A stretch of DNA of 33,418 nucleotides from DASUXY01 sp035301985. GTDB taxonomy: Bacteria > Bacillota > Bacilli > Bacillales > Amphibacillaceae. The translations under genes were made by a program, and so were the position numbers. Under the pieces are notes generated by a model. It saw only the letters and a list, made by a program, of their open reading frames with translations. It searched no databases and had not been told where the DNA came from. The stretch covers positions 1-33,418 of the forward strand of contig DATGTE010000052.1 of the NCBI GenBank assembly GCA_035301985.1. The letters are read 5' to 3'. Of the stretch, positions 1 through 7,763 are shown piece after piece (position 1 is the stretch's first letter; each line of letters begins with the position of its first letter).

Positions 1-21
1 TTACCTCCAGTTTTTTGGTAA

Positions 22-66
22 ATAAAAAACGCATCTGAATTAAGTTTATAACCAAATTCAAATGCG
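22..66 (-). terminator. Rho-independent terminator of the minus-strand unit 266-1273
   Basis: Positions 30-41 and 55-66 form a 12-bp stem around a 13-nt loop. Read on the minus strand the only non-Watson-Crick pair is a G.U wobble, and the stem is followed directly by TTTTTTATTT (29 down to 20). That orientation makes it the end of the three-gene minus-strand unit. On the plus strand the T-tract is missing. Confidence 0.75.
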
Positions 67-79
67 ATTTAATGATAAA

Positions 80-123
80 TAGCCTTCCTATTTTGCGATT
101 TTTAAAATCGAATAGCAAGGCTA
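80..123 (-). terminator. Second hairpin, possible tandem terminator
   Basis: TAGCCTT (80-86) pairs with AAGGCTA (117-123), and an inner perfect palindrome CGATTTT-T-AAAATCG lies at 96-110, with CTATT/AATAG between them. The minus-strand copy is followed by TTTATCATT, a weak T-tract. It sits between the last minus-strand gene and the stronger terminator at 22-66, so it may be a first terminator or an mRNA 3'-end stabiliser. Confidence 0.45.
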
Positions 124-265
124 CTTGATATGATGATGTAACTCTGAGAATGGAATCCTAATTGGACACATCTTACACACCCCTAATTTCCACTAAGTAT
201 ATCAACTTGCAATGTAGCTTTCAATATTTTTATTCAACTAAATGGCCCGATTCAGGAACAATCTT

Positions 266-529
266 TTACGGTTCACTAATTCCTACAGCAAGCAACAGGA
301 AATATGCGAAAACCAACACTGCACCATTCAGAACAATTCCTGTTATAACAAACCATAGTTTTCTAGATACTATGGCAAAAATAATTCCAAGTACGGAAAG
401 CACCGTAAACACGCTAATGCCCAATGTCAAATTCGCGTTAGGTCCTCTAATTATAAAGAAAAAGATTACACTTATTATTACGGTCAATATAGATAAGAAT
501 CCTAATATACTTTTTGTTCTTTTGTTCAA
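266..529 (-). CDS. Small three-helix membrane protein, unknown function
   Basis: An 87-residue, very hydrophobic protein with three likely membrane helices, at about residues 9-28, 35-54 and 58-82, joined by short loops and with a basic N-terminus (NKRTK). I do not recognise a family. An ATG lies at 544-542, but that ATG is part of the ribosome binding site: TGGAGGG (543-537) is followed seven bases later by TTG at 529-527, so the TTG start is preferred. It is the last gene of a minus-strand group and is followed by two hairpins. An overlapping plus-strand frame (162-638) has no membrane or family signature and no binding site, and is taken as a shadow. Confidence 0.6.
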   Translation of the reverse strand: MNKRTKSILGFLSILTVIISVIFFFIIRGPNANLTLGISVFTVLSVLGIIFAIVSRKLWFVITGIVLNGAVLVFAYFLLLAVGISEP

Positions 530-584
530 AATTGAACCCTCCATTCCATTAGTAATTTTTCAACAATCTGGCCCGTTTGTTGCA

Positions 585-827
585 TTAATCTTTTATAAAA
601 TAGTTTCGTCGTTCCCAATTCCACATTGCAACGATTGAAAAGCCTTCTTCATCTGCTTTTTCCTGTTCATCATCTGCATGAATTAAATCGCCATCTTCGG
701 CATCATCTAAATTTAATTTTTTATGAATTTCTTTCAGCAGTCCACCATACGAAATTAATCGTTTTCGGTATAAACCTTCTTCCAAATCAGATAATCGTTT
801 CAAGTTCTTTTGCTCATCATCTGTCAT
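585..827 (-). CDS. Unrecognised 80-residue acidic protein
   Basis: The product is highly charged, with an acidic middle (residues about 41-62, rich in Asp and Glu) and an aromatic, basic C-terminus ending MWNWERRNYFIKD. No membrane segment or signal peptide is visible and I recognise no family. A modest AAAGGA ribosome binding site (843-838) lies over the stop codon of the upstream acetamidase fragment, so translation may be coupled. The reading frame stays open upstream of the ATG for about a dozen codons, so this could also be the C-terminal part of a formerly longer gene joined to the acetamidase remnant by a deletion. Confidence 0.5.
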   Translation of the reverse strand: MTDDEQKNLKRLSDLEEGLYRKRLISYGGLLKEIHKKLNLDDAEDGDLIHADDEQEKADEEGFSIVAMWNWERRNYFIKD

Positions 828-841
828 GAAGTCTGTATCCT

Positions 842-1273
842 TTACTGGATACTTTGCAGTGCGACACCAATTACACCGATCATTTTATTTAATGGAATGC
901 GGAGCTTTTCATCAAAGATGGCATGGTCGTCTTGAATCGGGATGATTTTTACGTCAAAATCATCAAAGCGATCGCCTACGACTCCTAAGTCTTTTGCTGT
1001 GACCATGACACCTCGGTTACCGATGTTCAACGAATTAATGGTAACTTTTAAAATGTCACCTGGTTTTGCACCTTCAACATAGATCGGCCCTGTAGCCGGA
1101 TTGATTTTGTCCCAATCGATTGTTGTCATTGTCGTCGTTTCTGATTGAATTTGATTGGTAAAACAATCGTATGTTTCAATTGTAACCGTATCCCCCGACT
1201 TAACCCGTTTAGCCGGTTCATTGCTCTTGTCGAATGCATAAATTGAATGTGAACAGGAAAGCTTATCTACCAT
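842..1273 (-). pseudogene. Truncated acetamidase/formamidase (N-terminal half)
   Basis: The 143-residue reading frame matches the N-terminal half of the FmdA/AmdA acetamidase/formamidase family, which hydrolyses short amides to ammonia and the acid. Landmarks are the family phrases GDTVTIETYDC (residues 27-37), NPATGPIYVEGAKPGD (58-73), DDHAIFD (about 114-120) and KMIGVIGVA (about 129-137). Intact family members are about 300 residues, and the conserved segment normally following GVIGVAP is absent. Here the frame runs into LQSIQ and a TAA stop. The ATG start has a good site, TAAAGGAG (1290-1283). Loss of the second half makes an active enzyme unlikely. It is co-directional with the two small genes that follow. 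Confidence 0.75.
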
Positions 1274-1538
1274 GGATCCATGCTCCTTTATTTTTAGTTG
1301 ATTGTATCATAAAATTGGAAAAATAGGAATCATTTTTGAAATGGAGGGGGATCGTCCAGCAGTTGATTTTTCCCTTTCCTGTGTGGAGTGTTGATTCATG
1401 CATTCATAGTGATATACACTATGCATACGGGTAACGTTTTGTTAGCTACCCTTTACGAATCATTCATCGTATGAAAATCACTAAACCCCTCCGTAAAACA
1501 TAAAATATACTACCATCATTGTAAAAGGAAGTGTCCCA
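1274..1538. other. Divergent intergenic region with a short palindrome
   Basis: This spacer separates the divergent acetamidase remnant and the ATPase gene. It contains an inverted repeat CATAGTG-ATATA-CACTATG (1405-1423) extended by AT on each side, suitable for a dimeric repressor or a small hairpin. I see no convincing -35/-10 pair, although TATACT at about 1506-1511 could serve as a -10 for the plus-strand gene. Confidence 0.4.
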
Positions 1539-2591
1539 TTGTCTCTAAAAAAATATTATGTAACTGGAAATACTGCTAAAGGCTTTGTCAATTTTTTAGC
1601 TGAAAATGTAATGGACCTTGATGAAATAATTGTTTTGCAACATGATTCACATACATTAAAAACGACTATTTTAAAACAAATGATTCACGTATGGAAACAT
1701 CAATACGATATTGAAGTGTTATTAAGTCCATTCGGTCAAAAGTACGTTGAAGGCGTCATTGTTAGAGAGCAATCGTTTGCAGTAGTAACTGAGGAAGCCG
1801 TTCCAGAAACGATGCCACGTACGAGAAAAATTGCCTTGGAAAAGTATGTTGATGATCAGGTTGACAATGAGCAATTCAGCCGTATCCACCGCTTAATAGA
1901 TGAACAGTTGAATACAGCGTACAATTATTTTGCTACAGGTTTAACCATTCATGATGACTTAGAAGCGATTTATATTCACCAGATGGATTTTAAAAAAGCA
2001 GATGCCCTAGCCGATCAACTGCTTACCAATATTTTATCCAATGTCGATAAAAGAGATCGGACATCAAGCGTATATCGCCGATTATTTGGGACAAATACGC
2101 CGGAGGGTGCAGTGAACATCGTTCCAGAATTGTTATCTCCTATGTATAAAAATTATTACTTGAAAGGTCGAGCGGGAACGGGAAAATCAACTTTAATGAA
2201 GCGGATTGTCGCTGCTTGTAAGGATTATGGTTTGGATCTTGAATTATATCATTGTAGTTTTGATCCTGATAGTATTGATATGGTGATCATTCATGATTTG
2301 AATGTTTCTATTTTTGACAGTACAGATCCTCATGAATTTTTCCCAAAATATGAAGAGGATGAGATCATTGATATGTATGAGGAAACGGTTACTCCTGGCA
2401 CCGATGAAACGTATCAGAAGGAAATAAAACGGATTACAGAACAGTATAAATCGTATATGAAAAAGGGAATGACTCATGTAAGAGAAGCTGGTCGTCTACT
2501 TGATCAAGTTGAAAGTGAAATCACGGTTCATCATCATGATGCGCAAGCGATTGCGATTGCCGAAGACATAATTGATAAACTGAATCATTGA
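1539..2591 (+). CDS. P-loop ATPase of the tandem-P-loop type (PRK06851-like), first P-loop decayed
   Basis: A 350-residue cytosolic protein of unknown role. The N-terminal phrase NTAKGF (11-16) and the second half with a perfect Walker A, GRAGTGKST (210-218), followed by LYHCSFDPDSIDMVIIHDL, match a Firmicutes ATPase family normally built of two P-loop halves. In the first half the expected P-loop is present only as HDSHTLKTT (35-43): both glycines are lost while Lys-Thr stays. Only the second site is therefore likely to bind ATP. Start is TTG at 1539, eight bases or so after AAGGAAGTG (1525-1533); no better start exists. It appears monocistronic and ends before a terminator at 2749-2789. The family assignment is from memory of its motifs; the biological role is unknown. 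Confidence 0.7.
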   Translation: MSLKKYYVTGNTAKGFVNFLAENVMDLDEIIVLQHDSHTLKTTILKQMIHVWKHQYDIEVLLSPFGQKYVEGVIVREQSFAVVTEEAVPETMPRTRKIALEKYVDDQVDNEQFSRIHRLIDEQLNTAYNYFATGLTIHDDLEAIYIHQMDFKKADALADQLLTNILSNVDKRDRTSSVYRRLFGTNTPEGAVNIVPELLSPMYKNYYLKGRAGTGKSTLMKRIVAACKDYGLDLELYHCSFDPDSIDMVIIHDLNVSIFDSTDPHEFFPKYEEDEIIDMYEETVTPGTDETYQKEIKRITEQYKSYMKKGMTHVREAGRLLDQVESEITVHHHDAQAIAIAEDIIDKLNH

Positions 2592-2748
2592 ACGCTTACT
2601 TAAATCGAAACGGAGTAGGTGGTGTTTGTTCAAAAAAGATAAGTTTGATCTCGAATCAATGATGAGGCATGTAAAGATTGAGTTCATCATCTATTTATGA
2701 AAAATTTAGTTCTTTGTTGCTGTCGATTTTATTGCAGACAACGATTTG

Positions 2749-2789
2749 AAAGATACAAGATTATAAAATACACCTTGTATCTTTTCTTT
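2749..2789 (+). terminator. Rho-independent terminator
   Basis: AAAGATACAAG (2749-2759) pairs with CTTGTATCTTT (2774-2784), an 11-bp stem with a 14-nt loop, followed by a T-rich tail (TTCTTT). It ends the ATPase transcript and separates it from the IDEAL-domain gene. Confidence 0.7.
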
Positions 2790-2848
2790 AAATGTTGTAA
2801 AATTAATTAACTGAAAATTAAGATTATGATCTACAGGAGGTGGGAAAA

Positions 2849-3283
2849 GTGGTAACGATTAAGCGATTAAAACCATATTATATTAAAGCAGACGATCAAT
2901 ATGTACGTGTCGTACTTGCTTACCAGTATTTTGCCGTAGTTATCCGTCAAAAAATTTATCAGTTTGTTCCGCTAGAGAACTCTGAGGTTGTGTTGGATCG
3001 CAACACACGAAAAATCGAGAATACCGATGACAGATTTGCTTTTCAAAAAGGAAAAGACATTGTATACATGTCGATGAGTGAATTGATTTCCCTTCCTGAT
3101 TTTCTTTACCACATCCATGCAATTACCGAACCTTATTTTGTCAATCATCCTGAGATAAAGAAGACGCATGAACATCATTCAGTCATCGATGAGCTTGAGC
3201 AGATCAACATCAAACGACTCATTGATCGAGCATTAGATGAGCGAGATGAGACTTCCTTTTATAAACTTGTGAAGTTTTTGTGA
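2849..3283 (+). CDS. IDEAL-domain protein
   Basis: A 144-residue soluble protein. Its last 20 or so residues (IDRALDERDETSFYKLVKFL) are a clear IDEAL domain, a short helical C-terminal module found in Bacillus proteins such as YpiB, whose role is not well defined. The N-terminal 95 residues are rich in beta-type sequence (VTIKRLKPYYIKADDQYVRV) and I do not recognise them. A GTG at 2840 overlaps the ribosome binding site; the in-frame GTG at 2849, eight bases after AGGAGG (2835-2840), is the likelier start. It stands alone between a terminator upstream and the convergent PBP gene downstream. Confidence 0.65.
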   Translation: MVTIKRLKPYYIKADDQYVRVVLAYQYFAVVIRQKIYQFVPLENSEVVLDRNTRKIENTDDRFAFQKGKDIVYMSMSELISLPDFLYHIHAITEPYFVNHPEIKKTHEHHSVIDELEQINIKRLIDRALDERDETSFYKLVKFL

Positions 3284-3321
3284 TGTTACTCTGCTAGAAT
3301 CTTGCTCTCCTCAACACATTC

Positions 3322-3346
3322 AAAAAAAGCTACCGATTTGGTAGCT
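3322..3346 (-). terminator. Terminator of the PBP gene
   Basis: AGCTACC (3328-3334) and GGTAGCT (3340-3346) form a 7-bp stem with a 5-nt loop. On the minus strand it is followed by a run of seven T (3328-3322). A second hairpin, CAGGCTG/CAGCCTG (3347-3377), lies just before it, so the two may act together, and the latter may help end the plus-strand gene. Confidence 0.65.
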
Positions 3347-3393
3347 CAGGCTGTTTAGAACTCCTCTTTACAGCCTGTTTCATTGATCGTTGC

Positions 3394-5409
3394 TTATTTA
3401 ATATCATGTAAAAGCTGGGCCACTTTTTCAACAACATAGCCACTTCCCCCTTTGTTCTGTGTGTTTTCGATCATCATGGCAATGAGGATATCTTGATCTT
3501 TTGTTGGATACGCTATAAACCAGCCATTTTCTTTACCTGATTGATCGCTTGCGAGCTTTAATTCGGCTGTGCCCGTTTTACCAGAAATAGCTAGGTCTTC
3601 ATTTTGAGCTTTTTTGGCTGTTCCTTTTTTAACAACATCACGTAAGGCTTTTTGAATCAATTCAGCTTGCTTCTTCGAGATCAAATCTTCTTTCCAAACT
3701 TGCCCCGTATCCTCTGATAATAGCAATGTCGGTTTTAGCATGTTTCCATTATTAAGAAAGGGTGTATAGGCTAATGCTAAGTGCAGGGAACTCAACTGGA
3801 CTTCACCTTGACCATAGCTCGTATTCGCTAAAAGCACTTCATTATCTATTTTTCCGTTGGAAGAAATGGTTGATGGTGTGATTGGGTATTTAAAGGGTAG
3901 CTCTTCATCTAAACCGAATGTATGTAATCCATCTATATAGGCATCACTGCCCATCTCCACTGATTTCATCGCAAAGTATATATTATCTGAACGAACGAGG
4001 GCGTCGTGCAGGTCAACGGGTCCATTTGACGTAGAGACCCGACGGACTTTATAGTTCCCCCAGCCTTCTCCATTACTCCATGTTAAGCCATTGATTTCCA
4101 CGCCTGCATCTGGGTCAATCGTACCATTGTTTAAACCAATTGCTGCAGTGATTGGTTTCATAACGGATCCCGGTGCAAATGTACTTGCAAATCGATTGAC
4201 TAAAGGTTCATCTGGATCATTTTGCAAGTGGTCCCATTGGGTTTGTGTTACACCATAGATTAAGTCATTTGGATCAAAAGCAGGGCTGCTGACAAGGGCT
4301 AATGACTCTCCAGTTTTAGGGTGAATGACAGCAGTTGTTCCACACTCTCCCCCATAGGCTTCGTATACTTTTTCTTGAATGTTAGCATCGACCGTAAGTT
4401 GTATACTTTCCCCGTCTTTAACTTTTTTTTCGGCTATAACAACCTCTTCTTCATCTTCTGTCTGGACGGTGATTTTGACACCAGGTTCTCCACGTAATGT
4501 TTCCTCGTATAACTGTTCAAGTCCCCGTTTACCAATCATATCATTTTCGGTAAATGGATTGGCATCCATTTCTTCAAGCTCCTCCGACGTTACTTTTCCG
4601 ATATAACCGACTAAATGTGCGGCCGACTTACCTAATGGATACACCCGCCCGATTGATTCCTGACCTTGAACGCCTTCAATTTGCCAAAGTTGACTTAAGA
4701 GCTCTTCGTCGGTTTTGCGAATTTTCTTCAGAGGAACAAAAAGATGCGGCTCAACCCAGCTAGCCTTTAATTCCCGATCGATTGTGTCGACAGATATGTT
4801 TAATAGTCGAGCGATCTCCTCTTTTGCTTGTTCAGGATGATCACCTAATTTTTCTGGGATGATCCCTACTTCCCATACATTATCATTCATCGCTAAGGGC
4901 ATCTTATTTCGGTCTAAAATTTCTCCACGTTTAGCGGGGATGGTTTGGATGACCATCTCGCCACCATTTTTCATTTCCGGATGAATAAAGCCACGATCCC
5001 AATTGACGAGCCAATATTGATCATCATTATCTTTTTGTAAGATGAGTGTGACTTCATAATCAAACGAGATGGGGCCAGCAATTGTATCCATATCCACATG
5101 AAAAGGCATAGTAGCTGTTCCTTCTTTTGTAGCTGCTTCGATTTCATTTTTTTCTAATGGTGTAAAAGAAATTTGGACATTTGTAGCGTCCAAATTGTTG
5201 TAAATCTTTTCGAAGCGATCGACAAATTCCTCTTTTGGATATTGTTTAATTGATTCTTTCGTTAGCATGCTATACATTTTTGTGAATTCATTGCTTTCCC
5301 ATTGCTTAATGAAGCGATCAAACGTTTCATTAGGTGTTGCTTCATTTGTAGAACAAGAGGTTAGAAACATCATCATTATAAAAGATAAGAGCAAAATAGT
5401 TCTCTTCAT
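3394..5409 (-). CDS. pbpC: Class B penicillin-binding protein, PBP3/PbpC type lipoprotein with MecA-N domain
   Basis: A DD-transpeptidase that cross-links peptidoglycan stems at the outer face of the membrane. The 671-residue protein starts with a lipoprotein signal (lipobox LTSC, Cys19) and then has an NTF2-like MecA-N domain (about 28-145), a dimerisation domain opening with AKRGEILDRN (159-168), and the transpeptidase domain. All catalytic motifs are present: SVMK (Ser415, Lys418), SDN (474-476) and KTGT (611-614). Length and architecture match B. subtilis PbpC (PBP3) and staphylococcal PBP2a-like proteins, which often bind beta-lactams weakly; that property is inferred, not seen. Start ATG follows GGGGG by six bases. 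It is a single-gene unit with its own promoter and terminator. Confidence 0.85.
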   Translation of the reverse strand: MKRTILLLSFIMMMFLTSCSTNEATPNETFDRFIKQWESNEFTKMYSMLTKESIKQYPKEEFVDRFEKIYNNLDATNVQISFTPLEKNEIEAATKEGTATMPFHVDMDTIAGPISFDYEVTLILQKDNDDQYWLVNWDRGFIHPEMKNGGEMVIQTIPAKRGEILDRNKMPLAMNDNVWEVGIIPEKLGDHPEQAKEEIARLLNISVDTIDRELKASWVEPHLFVPLKKIRKTDEELLSQLWQIEGVQGQESIGRVYPLGKSAAHLVGYIGKVTSEELEEMDANPFTENDMIGKRGLEQLYEETLRGEPGVKITVQTEDEEEVVIAEKKVKDGESIQLTVDANIQEKVYEAYGGECGTTAVIHPKTGESLALVSSPAFDPNDLIYGVTQTQWDHLQNDPDEPLVNRFASTFAPGSVMKPITAAIGLNNGTIDPDAGVEINGLTWSNGEGWGNYKVRRVSTSNGPVDLHDALVRSDNIYFAMKSVEMGSDAYIDGLHTFGLDEELPFKYPITPSTISSNGKIDNEVLLANTSYGQGEVQLSSLHLALAYTPFLNNGNMLKPTLLLSEDTGQVWKEDLISKKQAELIQKALRDVVKKGTAKKAQNEDLAISGKTGTAELKLASDQSGKENGWFIAYPTKDQDILIAMMIENTQNKGGSGYVVEKVAQLLHDIK

Positions 5410-5482
5410 GCGTATCCCCCGTCTTTTTCTGGAAAGTTATCTACCTGTTTTAATGTCTAAGAATATAATCATTTCAAACCTT

Positions 5483-5510
5483 ATTATACCACCTGTTAAC
5501 AGATTGAAAA
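5483..5510 (-). promoter_or_regulatory. Candidate sigma-A promoter for the PBP gene
   Basis: On the minus strand TTTTCA (5510-5505) and a perfect TATAAT (5488-5483) are separated by 16 bases. It lies about 75 bases upstream of the PBP start codon. The -35 matches the consensus at only four positions. Confidence 0.5.
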
Positions 5511-5533
5511 TAGTTTATATTGTGGAGAAATAG

Positions 5534-5851
5534 GAACGATTCTTCGAAATGAATTGTTCTTGCATAAAAGAAACACACACATGAAAAAGGAGTATCCTTT
5601 TTTGGATACGTTGCATATGCTGAAGTAACCGATTATAAAAGGCTTAGTGATCTGGCTTAATTATAACAAACTGGACTACAAATACATGTCAGATGTGTAC
5701 GTTTCAAATTTAGTTGGTATCGAAAGCAATCAAGTAGGTATAGGTTGTATTTGGGTTTGATTTATTGATACGATGAATAAAGACTGTCAAATAAAGCTAA
5801 AATGTGACAAAAAATACACAAGTTTATGAATATGTTTTAAGTGACAAAAAT
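5534..5851. other. Non-coding stretch, no clear gene
   Basis: No reading frame with a ribosome binding site is evident. A small hairpin GTATCC-TTTTTT-GGATAC lies at 5592-5609, and the motif GTGACAAAAA occurs twice, at 5804 and at 5841 just before the promoter of the next small gene. Confidence 0.4.
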
Positions 5852-5879
5852 ATGACACCTAATCTCTATATTTTATGAT
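5852..5879 (+). promoter_or_regulatory. Candidate sigma-A promoter for the 55-residue gene
   Basis: ATGACA (5852-5857) and TATGAT (5874-5879) each match the consensus at five of six positions, with a 16-bp spacer. A start site near 5886 would give an mRNA leader of about 100 bases before the ATG at 5989. Confidence 0.5.
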
Positions 5880-5988
5880 ATGATTTTCTTATCTAAGACA
5901 ATTATGGATGTTCTTTTAAACATATAACTAATCTTCAACACGTGAGTAAGTGAAAGGAAATGGATTATGATGGCAAAGGAAGGTTAAA

Positions 5989-6156
5989 ATGGCAGAACAA
6001 GAACATTATAAAAAATTATTAAAAAAAGTCATTGATGCGACAGAAAATGATAAAATTAAAACACCAGAAGAATTAATCCAAGTATTAATTCATGAACTTA
6101 CAAATATAAGTGATTTTGACAAAGAACATCTCCATTCGCGAACATTGGTCAACTGA
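5989..6156 (+). CDS. Small acidic/basic protein of 55 residues, unknown
   Basis: A short frame preceded by AAAGGAAGG (5975-5983), five bases before its ATG, and by a plausible promoter. The product begins MAEQEHYKKLLKKVID and is predicted largely helical, with the phrase TPEELIQVLIHELTNISDF in the middle (residues 25-43). No signal peptide or membrane segment is visible. I do not recognise it. Codon use is AT-rich and looks coding up to about codon 45; another frame then stays open for about 27 further codons (to about 6211), so a frameshift near the end of a once longer gene is possible. Neighbours (PBP gene, nagA) give no hint of function. Confidence 0.45.
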   Translation: MAEQEHYKKLLKKVIDATENDKIKTPEELIQVLIHELTNISDFDKEHLHSRTLVN

Positions 6157-6546
6157 CTTAAACTTCACTCATGATAAAACTTCTTTTTACAGTATCTTAC
6201 ATATTTAAGAAGTGGACAACTTCGACGTGAATTGCAAGTAGGATAGAACAATTACTTAGCTGATCAGGCATGTGGCTTACATTTCATTCAATTGTATGAG
6301 AGATGCGCGGTAACTGTAGGATTGCAGATAGTGAACGATTTGCAGTGGATAGGTGAGCAATTTTTTTATGAATGTTTACCCATCTACTAATCATTATGCG
6401 ACACGTTATAAAAAGATGAATAAAACACGCTTAGCCGCTAATGGGTTCTAATTTCGTGCCCTCTCCATACAATAGAAAGAGAAGGTAAGGTAGAGAGAGT
6501 CGCTTATAGGGAAGAATTTTGTACGGTGAGCATCTGTACGACTTTC
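6157..6546. other. Non-coding stretch before nagA
   Basis: About 390 bases without a supported gene on either strand. Frames are broken by many stops. The stretch could be decayed coding sequence, but I cannot identify a parent gene. No convincing sigma-A promoter for nagA stands out; TTATAA at about 6409 is the best -10-like hexamer. Confidence 0.35.
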
Positions 6547-6563
6547 AGTTGTATAGACAGGAG
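6547..6563 (+). promoter_or_regulatory. Candidate GntR/NagR-type operator overlapping the nagA ribosome binding site
   Basis: The 17-bp element AGTTGTATAGACAGGAG contains the partial palindrome TGT-ATAG-ACA. It resembles the GGTATAGAC/GTCTATACC-type sites bound by NagR (YvoA), the GlcNAc-6-P-responsive repressor of nag genes in Bacillus. Its 3' end overlaps the AGGAG of nagA. The resemblance is from memory of the consensus and the site is not proven. Confidence 0.4.
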
Positions 6564-6570
6564 TGGTTCC

Positions 6571-7758
6571 ATGAGCTCGAATACTTCGTTATGCATTAAC
6601 AATGTGCAGATTTTTTGTGAACAACAAAAAATTGTAAATGGAAGTCTTTATATCGAAGATGGGATCATCGTGAAAATTTTTGAAGCGGATGAGTCAAGTG
6701 AATCGCTCAATGGTTCTTCACACTCGATGCAAAGGATTGACGGAAAAGGATTCAATTTGATTCCAGGCTTTATCGATACACACATTCACGGAGCAAACGG
6801 AGCAGATGTCATGGATGGTACGGAAAAAGCTCTTGACCGTATCGCTTCATCCTTACCAATGGAAGGGACGACTAGCTTTTTAGCGACAACAATCACACAG
6901 GCACCTGAAAAGATCAATGCTGCTTTGAACAATATATCCACTTATCGAAATAAACGAGGGCAAGCGGAAGTGCTTGGTGTTCATTTAGAAGGACCTTTCA
7001 TTGAACCGAGCAAAAAAGGTGCACAACCCGGTCAATATATTATGAAACCAGATATACAGCAATTTCAAAAATGGCAAAAGCGATCTGGATATCAGATAAA
7101 AACGGTAACATTGGCTCCAGAACATGACGAGGACGGGGAATTGATTCGTAAACTATTCAAATCAGGTGTAAATGTGTCAGCGGGGCACACAGCTATCGAT
7201 TTCAAAGGAATGAACAAGGCCGTCGCCCATGGTGTGCGACAAGTGACCCATCTGTGTAATGCCATGAACGGTATTCATCATCGGGATATAGGTGTCATCG
7301 GTGCTGCTTTTCAGTTGAAGCAATTACGGGCGGAAATTATTGCCGATGGTATCCATATTTCCCCCGAAATGCTCCAATTAATATATAATAATATGGGAAG
7401 TGAACGTCTGATTTTGATTACAGATGCTATGCGAGCCAAATATTTACAACCTGGAACGTATGAGCTTGGCGGGCAACCGGTAACTGTTTTGAGAAATCAA
7501 GCTATATTGAAAGACGGAACATTAGCTGGTAGTGTGCTGAAAATGAATGACGCTGCAAAACAGATGAGACTTTTAGATGAAGTCACGATTCATCAAGTAA
7601 TTGAAATGGCTTCTGTCAACCCGGCAAAACAACTGGGTGTATATGCCAATAAGGGAAGTATTGCAGTAGGAAAGGACGCAGATGTTTTGCTCGTGGACGA
7701 TGATTTGAATATTAAATATTCAATTTGTCGTGGGACGGTCGCTTTTAAGGAGGAATGA
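6571..7758 (+). CDS. nagA: N-acetylglucosamine-6-phosphate deacetylase
   Basis: Converts GlcNAc-6-phosphate to glucosamine-6-phosphate and acetate in the cytosol, the first committed step of amino-sugar use and wall recycling. The 395-residue protein has the amidohydrolase metal and catalytic residues: DTHIHG (His71, His73), HLEGPF (Glu141), AGHTA (His207), THLCNAMN (His228) and ITDAM (catalytic Asp286). Length agrees with B. subtilis NagA (396). A GTG 45 bases upstream (6526) is in frame, but ATG 6571 sits seven bases after AGGAG (6559-6563) and gives the family length, so it is preferred. It overlaps or abuts nagB and is probably co-transcribed with it. Confidence 0.93.
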   Translation: MSSNTSLCINNVQIFCEQQKIVNGSLYIEDGIIVKIFEADESSESLNGSSHSMQRIDGKGFNLIPGFIDTHIHGANGADVMDGTEKALDRIASSLPMEGTTSFLATTITQAPEKINAALNNISTYRNKRGQAEVLGVHLEGPFIEPSKKGAQPGQYIMKPDIQQFQKWQKRSGYQIKTVTLAPEHDEDGELIRKLFKSGVNVSAGHTAIDFKGMNKAVAHGVRQVTHLCNAMNGIHHRDIGVIGAAFQLKQLRAEIIADGIHISPEMLQLIYNNMGSERLILITDAMRAKYLQPGTYELGGQPVTVLRNQAILKDGTLAGSVLKMNDAAKQMRLLDEVTIHQVIEMASVNPAKQLGVYANKGSIAVGKDADVLLVDDDLNIKYSICRGTVAFKEE

Positions 7759-7763
7759 TGATC

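Noticed and set aside
162..638. A 158-codon plus-strand frame
   Set aside because: It is antisense to the small membrane protein gene and to the end of the 80-residue gene, has no ribosome binding site and shows no recognisable domain. The minus-strand genes explain the open frame.
5592..5609. Hairpin GTATCC-TTTTTT-GGATAC as a terminator
   Set aside because: Only a 6-bp stem, with the T-run in the loop and none after the stem; no gene ends nearby in the right direction.
5803..5820. FNR/CRP-like palindrome TGTGACAAAAAATACACA
   Set aside because: The half-sites are separated by eight bases instead of the six of TGTGA-N6-TCACA, and one half is imperfect.
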